From positions 1-64,000 of the forward strand of contig JAHREI010000011.1 in NCBI GenBank assembly GCA_021733665.1: DNA of 64,000 nt. Direction: 5' to 3'. Of the stretch, positions 46,797 through 55,583 are shown one piece after another. A model generated the notes under the pieces. It saw only the letters and a list, made by a program, of their open reading frames with translations. It was not told the DNA's origin and ran no database searches. This DNA comes from Bacillus subtilis. GTDB lineage: Bacteria; Pseudomonadota; Alphaproteobacteria; Rhizobiales; Rhizobiaceae. The position numbers and the translations under genes were made by a program. The first letter of the stretch is position 1; every line of letters begins with the position of its first letter.

Positions 46797-46892
46797 ATGT
46801 TGACCTTCAAAGCTCTTCGCAATTTGCCGGAAGAGGTTGTCGATTTCCTGTTGGATACATCGGTATTTGACCGCTTTACAGTGGAAATCACA
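46797..46892 (+). pseudogene. Fragment of a MalT-like regulator
   Basis: The plus-strand frame reads ALRNLPEEVVDFLLDTSVFD then RFTVEI, which matches VLRNLPEDVVDFLLDTSIFD and RFTVEI in the regulator at 42990-45710 (near residue 260-295). The nucleotides also match with few changes for about 75 bases. The frame carries on into unrelated sequence. It is a short, diverged copy in the opposite orientation to the intact gene. Confidence 0.7.
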
Positions 46893-47065
46893 GTACTGCA
46901 CATCGCTTCTTCAAGAAAACCATCACCAGCAGCGGTACCCCAGACAAAATTGTTATCGATAAAAGCGGAGCCAATCTAGCCCAAGCACAAACAGTAAGCA
47001 TAATTCTGAAAATCACTGGCATGAGCGCCATGATTGAAATCCTGCAGATTAAATATCTCAACAAC
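46893..47065 (+). pseudogene. IS6-family transposase fragment
   Basis: A stop-to-stop plus-strand frame reads HRFFKKTITSSGTPDKIVID then KSGANLAQAQTV and ends IEILQIKYLNN. FFKK..., VIDKSGAN and I.I.QIKYLNN are typical of the middle of IS6-family (IS26-type) DDE transposases. The copy has no start and is cut at the IS3-family element at 47066. It joins the regulator fragment directly. Confidence 0.72.
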
Positions 47066-47083
47066 TGAATAGCCCCGAGTTTA

Positions 47084-47959
47084 TTAGACACTCTTTGTCT
47101 TCATTTTGTGGTTCTGTTCAAAGTGTACTGGTGACAGCATACCATTTCTAACGTGTTTGCGTTGCGGGTTATAAAACATCTCAATGTAATCAAATACGTC
47201 TTGTCTTGCTTCAGCCCGAGTTCTGTATGTTCTGCGCCGAACACGCTCGCGCTTCAGCAGATTAAAAAAGCTCTCAGCTACAGCGTTATCATGACAATTC
47301 CCACGGCGGCTCATGCTGTGCTCAAGATTGAGCTGTTTCAGGAATGAAGCCCAGTCCATACTTGTAAACTGGGAGCCTTGGTCGGAATGTATTAGTACCC
47401 GCTCTTTTGGTTTTCGCCGCCACACAGCCATCAACAAAGCCTGTAAGACCAGGTCTGTGGTTTGGCGCGATTGCATTGACCACCCGACAACGCGTCGAGA
47501 AAACAGGTCGATGACAACAGCTAGGTAGGAAAACCCTTCATATGTCTTGATATAAGTAATATCTGTGACCCAAACCTTATCAGGCGTGTTCACGTCGAAC
47601 TGGCGATCCAGAGTGTTGTCTATGACGATAGAGGGTTTACCACCATATTTACCGGAGCGGCGCTTATAACCAATCTGGGCCTTGATACCTGCCAGCTTGG
47701 CCAGTCTCGCAACTCGGTTTGGGCTGCAGGTCTCACCCTGATCTCGCAGATCATCGTGTAATTTGCGGTATCCGTAGACCTTACCGCTGTCATGCCATGC
47801 ATCTTTGATCAGCGCTATCTGCCGGATATCTTCATTTGCTCGGTGACTTAAAGGCTGCTTCATCCATGCGTAAAATCCGCTTGGATGAACACTAAGCATG
47901 CGGCACATGGTACGCACATTGAACCGAACATGATGCGCCTTGATAAACGCGTACTTCAT
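47084..47959 (-). CDS. IS3-family transposase OrfB (DDE integrase domain)
   Basis: This 291-residue protein has an HTH_21-like N-terminal part (RTMCRMLSVHPSGFYAWM) and the rve catalytic domain with Asp in WVTDITYI, Asp in IHSDQGSQF, and Glu in DNAVAESFFNLLKRE. In this family OrfB is made as an OrfAB fusion by -1 frameshifting. All three acidic residues are kept, so the domain could be active. Confidence 0.92.
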   Translation of the reverse strand: MKYAFIKAHHVRFNVRTMCRMLSVHPSGFYAWMKQPLSHRANEDIRQIALIKDAWHDSGKVYGYRKLHDDLRDQGETCSPNRVARLAKLAGIKAQIGYKRRSGKYGGKPSIVIDNTLDRQFDVNTPDKVWVTDITYIKTYEGFSYLAVVIDLFSRRVVGWSMQSRQTTDLVLQALLMAVWRRKPKERVLIHSDQGSQFTSMDWASFLKQLNLEHSMSRRGNCHDNAVAESFFNLLKRERVRRRTYRTRAEARQDVFDYIEMFYNPQRKHVRNGMLSPVHFEQNHKMKTKSV

Positions 47960-47998
47960 TTTGCATCCTTGGCGAAGTACGCGGTGGCGTTCCGCCGG

Positions 47999-48023
47999 GT
48001 AATCGATTCACTGGATCGATTAC
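47999..48023. repeat. 9-bp inverted repeat at the orfA/orfB junction
   Basis: GTAATCGAT (47999-48007) matches ATCGATTAC (48015-48023) around a 7-base loop, just where the ribosome must shift from orfA to orfB. It is inside a ~50-base segment that separates the RDIL and AYFAKDAK blocks normally adjacent in OrfA. Confidence 0.6.
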
Positions 48024-48033
48024 TAATCCGGCT

Positions 48034-48276
48034 TCAATTTAGTATGTCACGCTCCTCGGTGACACGAGCAAGCTCTTGCTTCAAGCGCCTGATCTCTGAC
48101 AATTGATCATCCTGCGCAGCTGCTTTTACAGGGGCATTATAGCGCTTCATCCAACTATAAAGTGAATGTGTACTTACGCCCAAGCGACGAGAAACATCTG
48201 CTACGGAATAACCACGCTCAGTAATCTGTTTAATAGCATCAAGTTTGAATTCGTCGGTGAAATTAGCTTTACCCAT
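48034..48276 (-). CDS. IS3-family OrfA, truncated C-terminus
   Basis: The 80-residue product has the helix-turn-helix (KLDAIKQITERGYSVADVSR, SRRLGVSTHSLYSWMKRY) and the leucine-zipper-like RRLKQELARVTEERDIL of OrfA. It ends at a TGA after ERDILN, and the expected ATAYFAKDAK tail appears in frame beyond about 45 extra bases. So OrfA is shortened by an inserted segment that contains an in-frame stop. Confidence 0.88.
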   Translation of the reverse strand: MGKANFTDEFKLDAIKQITERGYSVADVSRRLGVSTHSLYSWMKRYNAPVKAAAQDDQLSEIRRLKQELARVTEERDILN

Positions 48277-48432
48277 CGTAAGCTCCTTGCCTCTTTTTTA
48301 AGTCACAAGGTGTCTACAAATCTACGGGCTATTCAATTCAGAACAACACGAGTCTCAAAGACTTGGCAATGACCATGTATTATAACTGGGAGGCCAATAA
48401 CCCATCAGAAACATCCCATCACATTAGCTATT

Positions 48433-49086
48433 TCAATAAAAGCTACGCCTCTGCCATTTTTGATATAGTGCCGTTATATCTTTGGAACAAATCAATTGAA
48501 GCTCTTGTTTAATGACATCAACAGGCCAGTTCCACCATTGTATTTCCATTAAGTTCGCTATCTGATCTTCGCTAAAACGATAATGAATATGGCGTGCGGG
48601 GTTCCCAACAACCACACTATAGGGTTCCACATCGCGTGTTACGACAGCCCGGGCGCCAATAATTGCACCGTCACCGATTATAATGCCCGGCATAATCAGC
48701 GCTTCCTCACCGATCCAGACATCGCTACCTATGACTGTATCACCTGAGCGCTTGAATGCTTTAGGTGCATTTTCCACGTCTTTGAAATCATCAAACATCG
48801 TGAAAGGAAAAGCAGTTGCCCAACCGCTATTGTGGCCCTGATTACCGCCCATAATAAAAACAACACCAGAACCAATCGCACAAAATTTGCCAATATATAA
48901 TTGATCAACATTCCGGCGCTCAAAAGAAAGAAAATGGGCACAATCATCAAATGAATGACCGTGATAATATCCTGCATAATAACTATAATCACCGGCAATA
49001 ATATTGGGGTTAGTTACCTGCTCTGAAATAGGCACAAGCTTAAAGGGACTATCAAAAAAATTATCCATCCCTTGAACTGCCTTCAT
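48433..49086 (-). CDS. catB: CatB-type xenobiotic O-acetyltransferase
   Basis: This 217-residue left-handed beta-helix enzyme has the order of type B chloramphenicol acetyltransferases: [59 protein letters not shown] with the catalytic His in [22 protein letters not shown] hexapeptide turns, and [15 protein letters not shown]. It acetylates a hydroxyl, typically of chloramphenicol or a streptogramin, but many environmental members have unknown substrates. ATG 49068 (MDNFFDSPF) is an alternative start that matches CatB homologues. It lies 97 bases beyond an IS end. Confidence 0.85.
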   Translation of the reverse strand: MKAVQGMDNFFDSPFKLVPISEQVTNPNIIAGDYSYYAGYYHGHSFDDCAHFLSFERRNVDQLYIGKFCAIGSGVVFIMGGNQGHNSGWATAFPFTMFDDFKDVENAPKAFKRSGDTVIGSDVWIGEEALIMPGIIIGDGAIIGARAVVTRDVEPYSVVVGNPARHIHYRFSEDQIANLMEIQWWNWPVDVIKQELQLICSKDITALYQKWQRRSFY

Positions 49087-49157
49087 ATTATTTCAAGTAC
49101 ATTGTTCGACCATGAGCGAATTTATCATACAAATTGATAAAGTCGCTCAATGTCTTA

Positions 49158-52100
49158 TTACCATTTCACCCGAATGCCCATCGAGCCTTTATAGGTATAA
49201 CTATCGCCAAAATGTTGCAAACTTGTATTGACGGAGCCCTCACCATAGATCGCGTATTTATCATCATCCCAAGCATAAGAACCACCAAGGCCAATACCAC
49301 CCCAGAGACGCTCACTCTTATTGATGAAGTCTTCCGTTGAAACGCGAACCTTAGTACCGCTCAGGAACTCATTATAGAGATTGGCAATACCATAGATCGT
49401 GCTGCGACTGGTCAGCCCTCGTGCATTCTGCCATGAATTTTGATAATCTACACCCAAGCCCAAACGTGCACGCAGACTATCTCCCTTCTTACGGGAAACA
49501 TCAGCACCAAACACATCCGAAAAGTCACTGAAATCAACATTGGAATATTGCAACTGTGCCTGTGGTGTTAATGACCAATGCTGATTAAGGGCAAAGCGTT
49601 TGCCAATTTCCGACGACAGAGCATAGCCAAAACCATTGTTCTTGCCGTCCTTCAACTCTGACTTGCCACCTTCATAGCTCAGCTCACTGCGATACCAAGT
49701 CAGTTGCGCCTGATTATCGACATAGAAACCATCATCAGCAAACCAGCTTAAATTAGCACCAAAACCATAACCATCTGTTTTGATACGGCCACGCCCCAGA
49801 TCGGCATCATAAGGCGACCAGATACTGGAAAGACCATGAGTATAATGAACCGTGCCACCAGCAATCAGCCTGCCCTGTTCATTCTCATACATCATACCAT
49901 CCAGACCAGCCTGCATTTTATAGGCAGTGAAGTCGTAATTGGCATCCGTCGTTGAAGTATTAGCCTCCATCTTAGTGTGAGCGCCTTCAATACGTCCCCA
50001 GACACCATTGGTCTGCATGACACTTCCGGCTTCTTGAGAAGGTGCATAAACTTCTACTGCATCAGCACCCTGTGCAATCATCATATTACCGGCATTATTC
50101 CAGTAGCGATTACCCACACGCTGTTGCATAGTTGGCAAATTATTCAGGCCAAGCAAAAACTGCGGATAGGCTTCGTAAACCGGAATACCGGCCTGATAGC
50201 CTTCATCCTCAGTTTCAGAGCGTAAGTACCAATTACCATTGGCTGGATTGGAAACGCTACCTTGATGGAGTTTATAAGTATGCGCTCCGGCAACAACCAC
50301 ACCGACGGAACGACGAGTATAATTGCCAATCAGCTTGAACTCACCTTCCGATTGCCCACCAACGGTAATGATCTCGATACCTTCAACTGTATCTGCACCT
50401 TTGCCGCCAATATTACGAACAGCAACCGTAGATTTACCTGATGTATCACCGGTGATGACCAGTTTATCAGAGACAGAATTATCACCACCCAGCACAGCAT
50501 CGATCAAAATGCCACCACCATTACCTTGGTAATTACCTTTAATCGTCAGTGTGCCGATAGAATTTTCGCTATTTCCTAGAGCCTTACCAGGGGCAATGAT
50601 ACCTTTGTTTTCCACATTGCCAAGGGTGCCGATACCTTCCAGCACACCTCCGGTCAGCTTCACATCAGCTCCGGAGATATCCTTATTTATCTGTAAAATA
50701 CCAACATTCTTAATATTGATGTTACCGGTAAAGTCCAGCTGATCTTCTTCAAATATCGTACGACCGCTAACCGCTTCAACCGTACCTTTGCCCTTCAATT
50801 GCAAAACCTGAGCACGTGACGGCCCATCCATATATTTGGCATCAAATTTGTCAAAGACATAATCTGTGTCGGTGTGATTAAAGCGCACCAACCCGCTACC
50901 TTCGCCAAACACGACCTCTTTGGCCATCAAACGGCCTGCGGATGTCGCAGCTGCGCCCTCCTTGCCGCCGATGTTTAAAGTGCCGGCACTTCCTGCTTTT
51001 TGGCCGAGGAACAATGCGCCATTCGCTTCGTGGTCAGCTAAAGAATAATCATAGCCACCGGAAGATCCAGACGAGGATTCTTCAATTCTAAACGTGGCAG
51101 TACCAATTCGCACCACTCCGCCCTTGTCAATATTCAATGAACCACGGCCACTTTCGCCAACAAATAAGTTTCCTGTGACGGTTTTAATGTCAATGTGATC
51201 AACACTTTGTGGTAAAGGCTCAAGAACGGGTAAGCCTCTATTGTCTAATATCGGATCACCATTATCGTCAACTTTAAAGCGGCCTAACGGAGACTCAGCA
51301 ATACCCGACTGATACCAAACCGATCCCTTACCTGAGACATTAATCTCTCCGGTTCCACCATTAACCCCAACTCTTGTGTAAAAATCCTTCCAACTATCCG
51401 GGTCTACCGGCGGCAATCCACCAGTATTAACATTGCTACGGCCCTTACCACCACTCAATACATTATGATTTACATAGCTATGGCCTTTACCACTGCCCAG
51501 TACATTCATTGAGCCGTTACCGTTATCATCGCCGATCACTAAACCATGACCAAAAGTTGCTAAAGGAGCTCCATTTCTACTTTCCCCGCCACTACCAATA
51601 ATATTAAACTGACCCGTGCCGTGCGATTGTCCAACGACCATAACGCTACTATCAGATGAAGAGCCATAGCCGCCATCGTTAAACTTGCCCCCAGAAAGCA
51701 AATTTAACGTTCCATGACTTCCGACGCCCGAGCCAATCGTAAGGCTTCTACGAAAAACCGGACCGAATAGAGCATTATCTACATTGACAACGCCTCGACC
51801 ACCATTTGCCCCAATTTGAAAACTATTACTTACACCGAGCAAGACACCAGATCCTGCATGATCCGAATAATAATCTATCGCAATCGGCCCCTCTGGCGGC
51901 ACATGTCCAGCTATTTTTCCAGAACCAATGATGTTGAATTCGCCTTCACTGCCACCTCCTGATCCGATTGAAAAACTATCAAACTGGTTCACAGAAAGTG
52001 CATCACTATCAAAAGCGATACTCAGTTTTCCACGGCCACCATTTACGCCAATTGCGGGATCATAACCCAAATCCAGGCTAATCAGCTCCACCGTGTCCGT

Positions 52101-52445
52101 CGCGCCAGCATAGTGGACTTCAACATCAGCATCTGCGCCAGCTACGACCCCAATTTTTTCGGCCAGAGCCCACACGGCATTATTATCATCAATAAAAACC
52201 TTGCCGACGGCTTTACCTTTATTCACCACAGAGCCATGACCTTGTGGCCCCTGATTATCATCCCAATTTCTAGGGTCAAAAAAATCGTTACTGACCGCTC
52301 CGGTCCACTCATTGGGCAATGCCGAAGTCGCGCCGCTCAACGATATCAATGCGACAGCTGCAGACGTCAGCAAGTATTTCCGTCCACGCGCAGTCACCGA
52401 CTTGCATGTTCTATCAACAATAACCTTACCGTGAAGCATTGACAT
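49158..52445 (-). CDS. Autotransporter with G/N-rich repeat passenger and barrel
   Basis: This protein of about 1,095 residues has a leader ending near SGATSALP-NEWTG, then a passenger of repeated IGS.G..G..N..GSG-type turns (SIGSGGGSEGEFNIIGSG, TIGSGVGSHGTLNLLSGG, VIGDDNGNGSMNVLGSG, FVGESGRGSLNIDKGG), as in AIDA/Ag43-like beta-helices. The last ~280 residues are the barrel (GIGLGGSYAWDDDKYAIYGE, final WxVKW-type end GSMGIRVKW). In-frame ATGs at 52496, 52454, 52445 and 52439 exist; GGGGG spacing best fits 52439 or 52445. It is divergent from the SapC operon. Confidence 0.92.
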   Translation of the reverse strand: MSMLHGKVIVDRTCKSVTARGRKYLLTSAAVALISLSGATSALPNEWTGAVSNDFFDPRNWDDNQGPQGHGSVVNKGKAVGKVFIDDNNAVWALAEKIGVVAGADADVEVHYAGATDTVELISLDLGYDPAIGVNGGRGKLSIAFDSDALSVNQFDSFSIGSGGGSEGEFNIIGSGKIAGHVPPEGPIAIDYYSDHAGSGVLLGVSNSFQIGANGGRGVVNVDNALFGPVFRRSLTIGSGVGSHGTLNLLSGGKFNDGGYGSSSDSSVMVVGQSHGTGQFNIIGSGGESRNGAPLATFGHGLVIGDDNGNGSMNVLGSGKGHSYVNHNVLSGGKGRSNVNTGGLPPVDPDSWKDFYTRVGVNGGTGEINVSGKGSVWYQSGIAESPLGRFKVDDNGDPILDNRGLPVLEPLPQSVDHIDIKTVTGNLFVGESGRGSLNIDKGGVVRIGTATFRIEESSSGSSGGYDYSLADHEANGALFLGQKAGSAGTLNIGGKEGAAATSAGRLMAKEVVFGEGSGLVRFNHTDTDYVFDKFDAKYMDGPSRAQVLQLKGKGTVEAVSGRTIFEEDQLDFTGNINIKNVGILQINKDISGADVKLTGGVLEGIGTLGNVENKGIIAPGKALGNSENSIGTLTIKGNYQGNGGGILIDAVLGGDNSVSDKLVITGDTSGKSTVAVRNIGGKGADTVEGIEIITVGGQSEGEFKLIGNYTRRSVGVVVAGAHTYKLHQGSVSNPANGNWYLRSETEDEGYQAGIPVYEAYPQFLLGLNNLPTMQQRVGNRYWNNAGNMMIAQGADAVEVYAPSQEAGSVMQTNGVWGRIEGAHTKMEANTSTTDANYDFTAYKMQAGLDGMMYENEQGRLIAGGTVHYTHGLSSIWSPYDADLGRGRIKTDGYGFGANLSWFADDGFYVDNQAQLTWYRSELSYEGGKSELKDGKNNGFGYALSSEIGKRFALNQHWSLTPQAQLQYSNVDFSDFSDVFGADVSRKKGDSLRARLGLGVDYQNSWQNARGLTSRSTIYGIANLYNEFLSGTKVRVSTEDFINKSERLWGGIGLGGSYAWDDDKYAIYGEGSVNTSLQHFGDSYTYKGSMGIRVKW

Positions 52446-52715
52446 CGCCCCCATACCCGCATGCAAATCAGCAAAAAATATAGAATCAAAATACATTGAA
52501 GTTTTAAAAAGTGAATCGGGGGCAGGTTATTTTTCTCAATAATGAACAAATCTTCAAGAAAACACTTCATCAAAACCATGTATTTTCTATTGATTTTTTG
52601 TAAAAAAATTGAATGATATAAAAATCTTACACCAAATCAGCTCAAAATATTAAAGATTGAAAAAAATTAACTATAATATTCTTGAGAAAATGAAGATGAC
52701 AGGGAAAATTGTATC
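52446..52715. other. Divergent promoter region
   Basis: About 270 AT-rich bases separate the autotransporter from the SapC-like operon. TTGATT and TATAAA-type hexamers occur (52592-52622 zone). No inverted repeat stands out. Confidence 0.4.
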
Positions 52716-53435
52716 TTGGCGGACGAATTGCACGATTCAATACTATCTTCCCCTACAGTTCTTTGTGCTGAAAGGCACAAAAATTTAGGCTTGTTAAAGG
52801 CAGCAAGTCCGGCTGAAATCCCCACCTCTTCCTTTGCCCCGATCGCTTTATTTGAACTGGCGGAAGCCGTACGAAATCACCCTGTTTTCTTTCTTGGTGA
52901 TGAAACAATCACGCCAGTTGTCATTACCGGTATCAGCCCTGCAAATCAGATGCTGTATCAGCCGGTCATTCATCGGCTTTATCCGTTTTCATTGCAAAAA
53001 TTAAACGATCAAAATGCAGCAGCAATGCTCTTTGATCCCGATTGTCCGCGTATCGTGCCGTGCGAAACACATAAAGACGCAATCGCACTTTTCAATGCAG
53101 ATGGTCAGCCAACGGATATGTTACAGTTTATTACCAATAGCGCTGTCCAGTATTATACCAGCCAGAAACATGCTGAGATCTTTGCCAATGCTTTGAAAGA
53201 GACTGGCCTTTTGAGTGTCAGTCAATTGGAGTTTACTACCTCCGAAAACGGCCAAGAGAAAACCCTGCGCTTTTATATGCTAAACGAAAAAGCTTACCGC
53301 AATCTGCCAGCCGATATTGTGCATGCATGGTTTAAAAAGGGGTGGCTGGACGCCGCCGGCCTCATTTTAATGTCCCATGCGCATTGGTATCAACATCTCA
53401 ATAAATCTCAAAATCAAAGGCAGGCAGAAAGATGA
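52716..53435 (+). CDS. SapC-family protein, first gene of the acyl operon
   Basis: This 239-residue protein matches the SapC family (PF07277-type): HKNLGLLKAASPAEIPTSSF near the N-terminus, HPVFFLGDETITPVVITGI, YQPVIHRLYPFSLQKLND, and a late YRNLPADIVHAWFKKGW block. SapC was named for Campylobacter surface-layer genes, but the family is common near modification clusters and its job is not settled. The start is a TTG at 52716 or 52728; no ATG is in frame, and AGGGA lies upstream. It overlaps the GNAT gene by 4 bases (ATGA). Confidence 0.75.
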   Translation: MADELHDSILSSPTVLCAERHKNLGLLKAASPAEIPTSSFAPIALFELAEAVRNHPVFFLGDETITPVVITGISPANQMLYQPVIHRLYPFSLQKLNDQNAAAMLFDPDCPRIVPCETHKDAIALFNADGQPTDMLQFITNSAVQYYTSQKHAEIFANALKETGLLSVSQLEFTTSENGQEKTLRFYMLNEKAYRNLPADIVHAWFKKGWLDAAGLILMSHAHWYQHLNKSQNQRQAER

Positions 53436-54097
53436 CTGTCGTTAAAACCGCAATTAAACCCATCATTGTCCAGCTGCCAAATTTTGATGAAAACCAAGTC
53501 AGGCTGAAGCCGTCTCACAGTCCCGTCTATATTGAAAGCGGTGATTATATTGTGCGTAGTCTCAAAGACACAGATGCAAGTGAGAAATTGCTGGGCTGGC
53601 TCAATCGTGCCGATATGTTGCGCGGGCTTAATCTCGACAAAGTCGATTTCAACCTTTCGCAGCTTCGCGCTTTCATTGCCGGTTTTGACAATTACCTGCA
53701 TTTTATCCTTGGTATTTTCAATCGCAATGATGAGAAACTGATCGGCTTCTATACGATTGACGTCAACAGAACCCATAAGACCGGAAGCCTCACCACCGGC
53801 ATCGGTGACACATCAGAGCGCGGCAAACGTACATTATGGGCAACTATTGATGCTATTCTCGATTATTTTTATGCGGAACGCGAGATTGAGAAATTCACCG
53901 CCCGCATTTTAGCGCGCAATTACGCAATGTTGTTCAACTTTAAAAACAACACCCGCTTTGTGCTGGAAGCCCACCTGAAAGATGAATGCCTCGCGCCCAA
54001 CGGAAAGCGGGTAGATCTTTTGGTTTTTGCTTCATTCAAAAATCCACGTACGCAAGTGAATGCACTTCCACCCCGTGAGACAAAAATAAATGACTGA
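53432..54097 (+). CDS. GNAT-family acyltransferase, second gene of the acyl operon
   Basis: This 221-residue protein has a GNAT-like C-terminal half: ILGIFNRNDEKLIGFYTIDV, GSLTTGIGDTSERGKRTLWA (acetyl-CoA or acyl carrier loop), and YFYAEREIEKFTARILARNY. It resembles the RimJ/RimL-type family. Next to an acyl carrier protein it could transfer an acyl group from the carrier to an amine, which is inference. It overlaps the SapC-like gene by ATGA and the carrier gene by 8 bases. Confidence 0.8.
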   Translation: MTVVKTAIKPIIVQLPNFDENQVRLKPSHSPVYIESGDYIVRSLKDTDASEKLLGWLNRADMLRGLNLDKVDFNLSQLRAFIAGFDNYLHFILGIFNRNDEKLIGFYTIDVNRTHKTGSLTTGIGDTSERGKRTLWATIDAILDYFYAEREIEKFTARILARNYAMLFNFKNNTRFVLEAHLKDECLAPNGKRVDLLVFASFKNPRTQVNALPPRETKIND

Positions 54098-54338
54098 CAA
54101 AGCAACCGATTATCTGCAAGCTACCAAAAACATATTAGCAGGCTGTCTGTTTATTCCGGCAGAGAGCATTGCCGATGATGCCAGCATCAGTTCTTTAAGT
54201 GATGTCGACAGTCTGACTTTTGAATTGATCGTTCTCGAAACTGAAAAATTCATCGGCCATGAGGCTGATCCGATTGCCCTGCTTGATATGCAAACCGTGC
54301 AGGATATGGCCGCACTTTTGCAAAAAGAATGCCAATGA
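54090..54338 (+). CDS. Acyl carrier protein
   Basis: This 82-residue four-helix protein has the phosphopantetheine site in SSLSDVDSLTFELIVLE (DSL with the attachment Ser) and MQTVQDMAALL at the end. It holds an acyl chain as a thioester. It is tightly coupled: start 8 bases before the GNAT stop, and stop 10 bases into the P450 start. It is distinct from a housekeeping AcpP (which has a highly acidic D-S-L-D helix), so it probably is dedicated to this pathway. Confidence 0.9.
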   Translation: MTDKATDYLQATKNILAGCLFIPAESIADDASISSLSDVDSLTFELIVLETEKFIGHEADPIALLDMQTVQDMAALLQKECQ

Positions 54339-55582
54339 CCCTGTCCTCCACCATATGTGAGCAACTCTATCAGCTTGCACGTGATAAAAACGGCGAGAAT
54401 GTTGTCAGCAATTTCAACGGCGTTGATGTACTCATCATTCAGCGTCATGAAGAAGCCGACCATATTTTACGCCTGAATGCCGCGAATTACCGTAAGAACA
54501 TGGCTTGGTTCCGGCTGGTTTTTGGTCCTTCCCGATTTTCTGAAGATGGCCATCCTTGGGCAATCAGGCGCGATCTGACACAGACCTATTTCAGTCGTTT
54601 TGACCGGGAGCGCACTTTTCAGCTGGCGCAAAATTATGCACTCGAAGCTGTAAATACCTTGATTAAACAGAGCGATAAAAGCGTCAATATTGATGATGGC
54701 ACTATGCGCTCTATGACCGCCAAAGTGCTGGTTGAAAATTTCTTCGATATAAGGCTCGATGATACCGATATTGACTTAGGCGTTTTGGCTGAGTTTATGG
54801 AAGCAGGCTCGGATTACTCCTTTGTGCCCCAGGGAAAAACCACCGATCTGTACCGTGATCGCCTTATGCAACTACCAGAGCTACGTCGTAAAATCTTGAA
54901 CCAACTTGGATTTTTTCGCCGACCGGATGTAATCCAATCCCCTCTTTTACAAGATCTGCTGGCCGCCGACAAACGCCAAACTGACCGCGTTGTCCTTGAA
55001 CATGAGATGATGACTTTTATGGCTGCAGGTGCGGAAACATCCGCCGCTACCATGAGCTGGGCTTGTTATTTGCTGGCGCTTTATCCGGCCATACAAGAAG
55101 AGTTACGTCTCCTCGCGCAACAATTCTGGTCTGGTAAAGAACAGAACTGGAAGTCACTTTCTTCATTAGCCCCTTTAGCACGCTTTATCTCAGAAACATT
55201 ACGGCTTTATCCACCAACACCCATTGTTGCCCGTTTTGCCATTGAAGACGACCATATCAACGCAACCCATATTCCGGCGGGGCAAAATGTGATGATCTCC
55301 TTCATCGGTATTCAGCATGACAAACGCTTACGCCCTGACCCGTGGAAACTCGATTTGAGCAATTCGCGGGCGCATGTTTCCGATGGCAACACGATGGCTT
55401 TCAGTATTGGCCCACGCGTTTGTGGTGGCAAACATTTTGCTCTTTTAGAACTGATTACATTCTTAAGTGTATTCCTCACCAAAGCACGGTTTGAGCTTAC
55501 CTCGGATGAGCCTCCTGCCTATCTTTGGAAGTCGCAAATGCTGCGCCTTGGTGGACAACCCGTAAAGGTGAGTGCGCTGTAA
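54329..55582 (+). CDS. Cytochrome P450, acts in the acyl operon
   Basis: This 417-residue P450 has the I-helix MAAGAETSAATMSWA, the K-helix ETLRLYPPTP (ExxR), and the heme-binding FSIGPRVCGGKHFA with the axial Cys. No membrane anchor is present, as in bacterial soluble P450s. A P450 next to a carrier protein often oxidises carrier-bound acyl or aminoacyl chains (BioI and NikQ types), so hydroxylation or C-C cleavage of an ACP-bound chain is the leading idea. No ferredoxin is encoded here. Start ATG 54329 (or 54335) lies inside the ACP end. Confidence 0.93.
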   Translation: MPMTLSSTICEQLYQLARDKNGENVVSNFNGVDVLIIQRHEEADHILRLNAANYRKNMAWFRLVFGPSRFSEDGHPWAIRRDLTQTYFSRFDRERTFQLAQNYALEAVNTLIKQSDKSVNIDDGTMRSMTAKVLVENFFDIRLDDTDIDLGVLAEFMEAGSDYSFVPQGKTTDLYRDRLMQLPELRRKILNQLGFFRRPDVIQSPLLQDLLAADKRQTDRVVLEHEMMTFMAAGAETSAATMSWACYLLALYPAIQEELRLLAQQFWSGKEQNWKSLSSLAPLARFISETLRLYPPTPIVARFAIEDDHINATHIPAGQNVMISFIGIQHDKRLRPDPWKLDLSNSRAHVSDGNTMAFSIGPRVCGGKHFALLELITFLSVFLTKARFELTSDEPPAYLWKSQMLRLGGQPVKVSAL

Positions 55583-55583
55583 G

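Larger units (their letters stand above)
47066..48335 (-). mobile_element. Complete IS3-family insertion sequence, about 1,270 bp
   Basis: The ends read TGAATAGCCCCGAGTTTATT (from 47066, plus) and, on the opposite strand from 48335, TGAATAGCCCGTAGATTTGT: imperfect terminal inverted repeats sharing TGAATAGCCC and TAGACAC. Between them lie orfA and orfB in the usual order on the minus strand. No clear target duplication is seen at the flanks (AAC before, ATT after), which suggests rearrangement after insertion into the IS6-family fragment. Confidence 0.85.
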
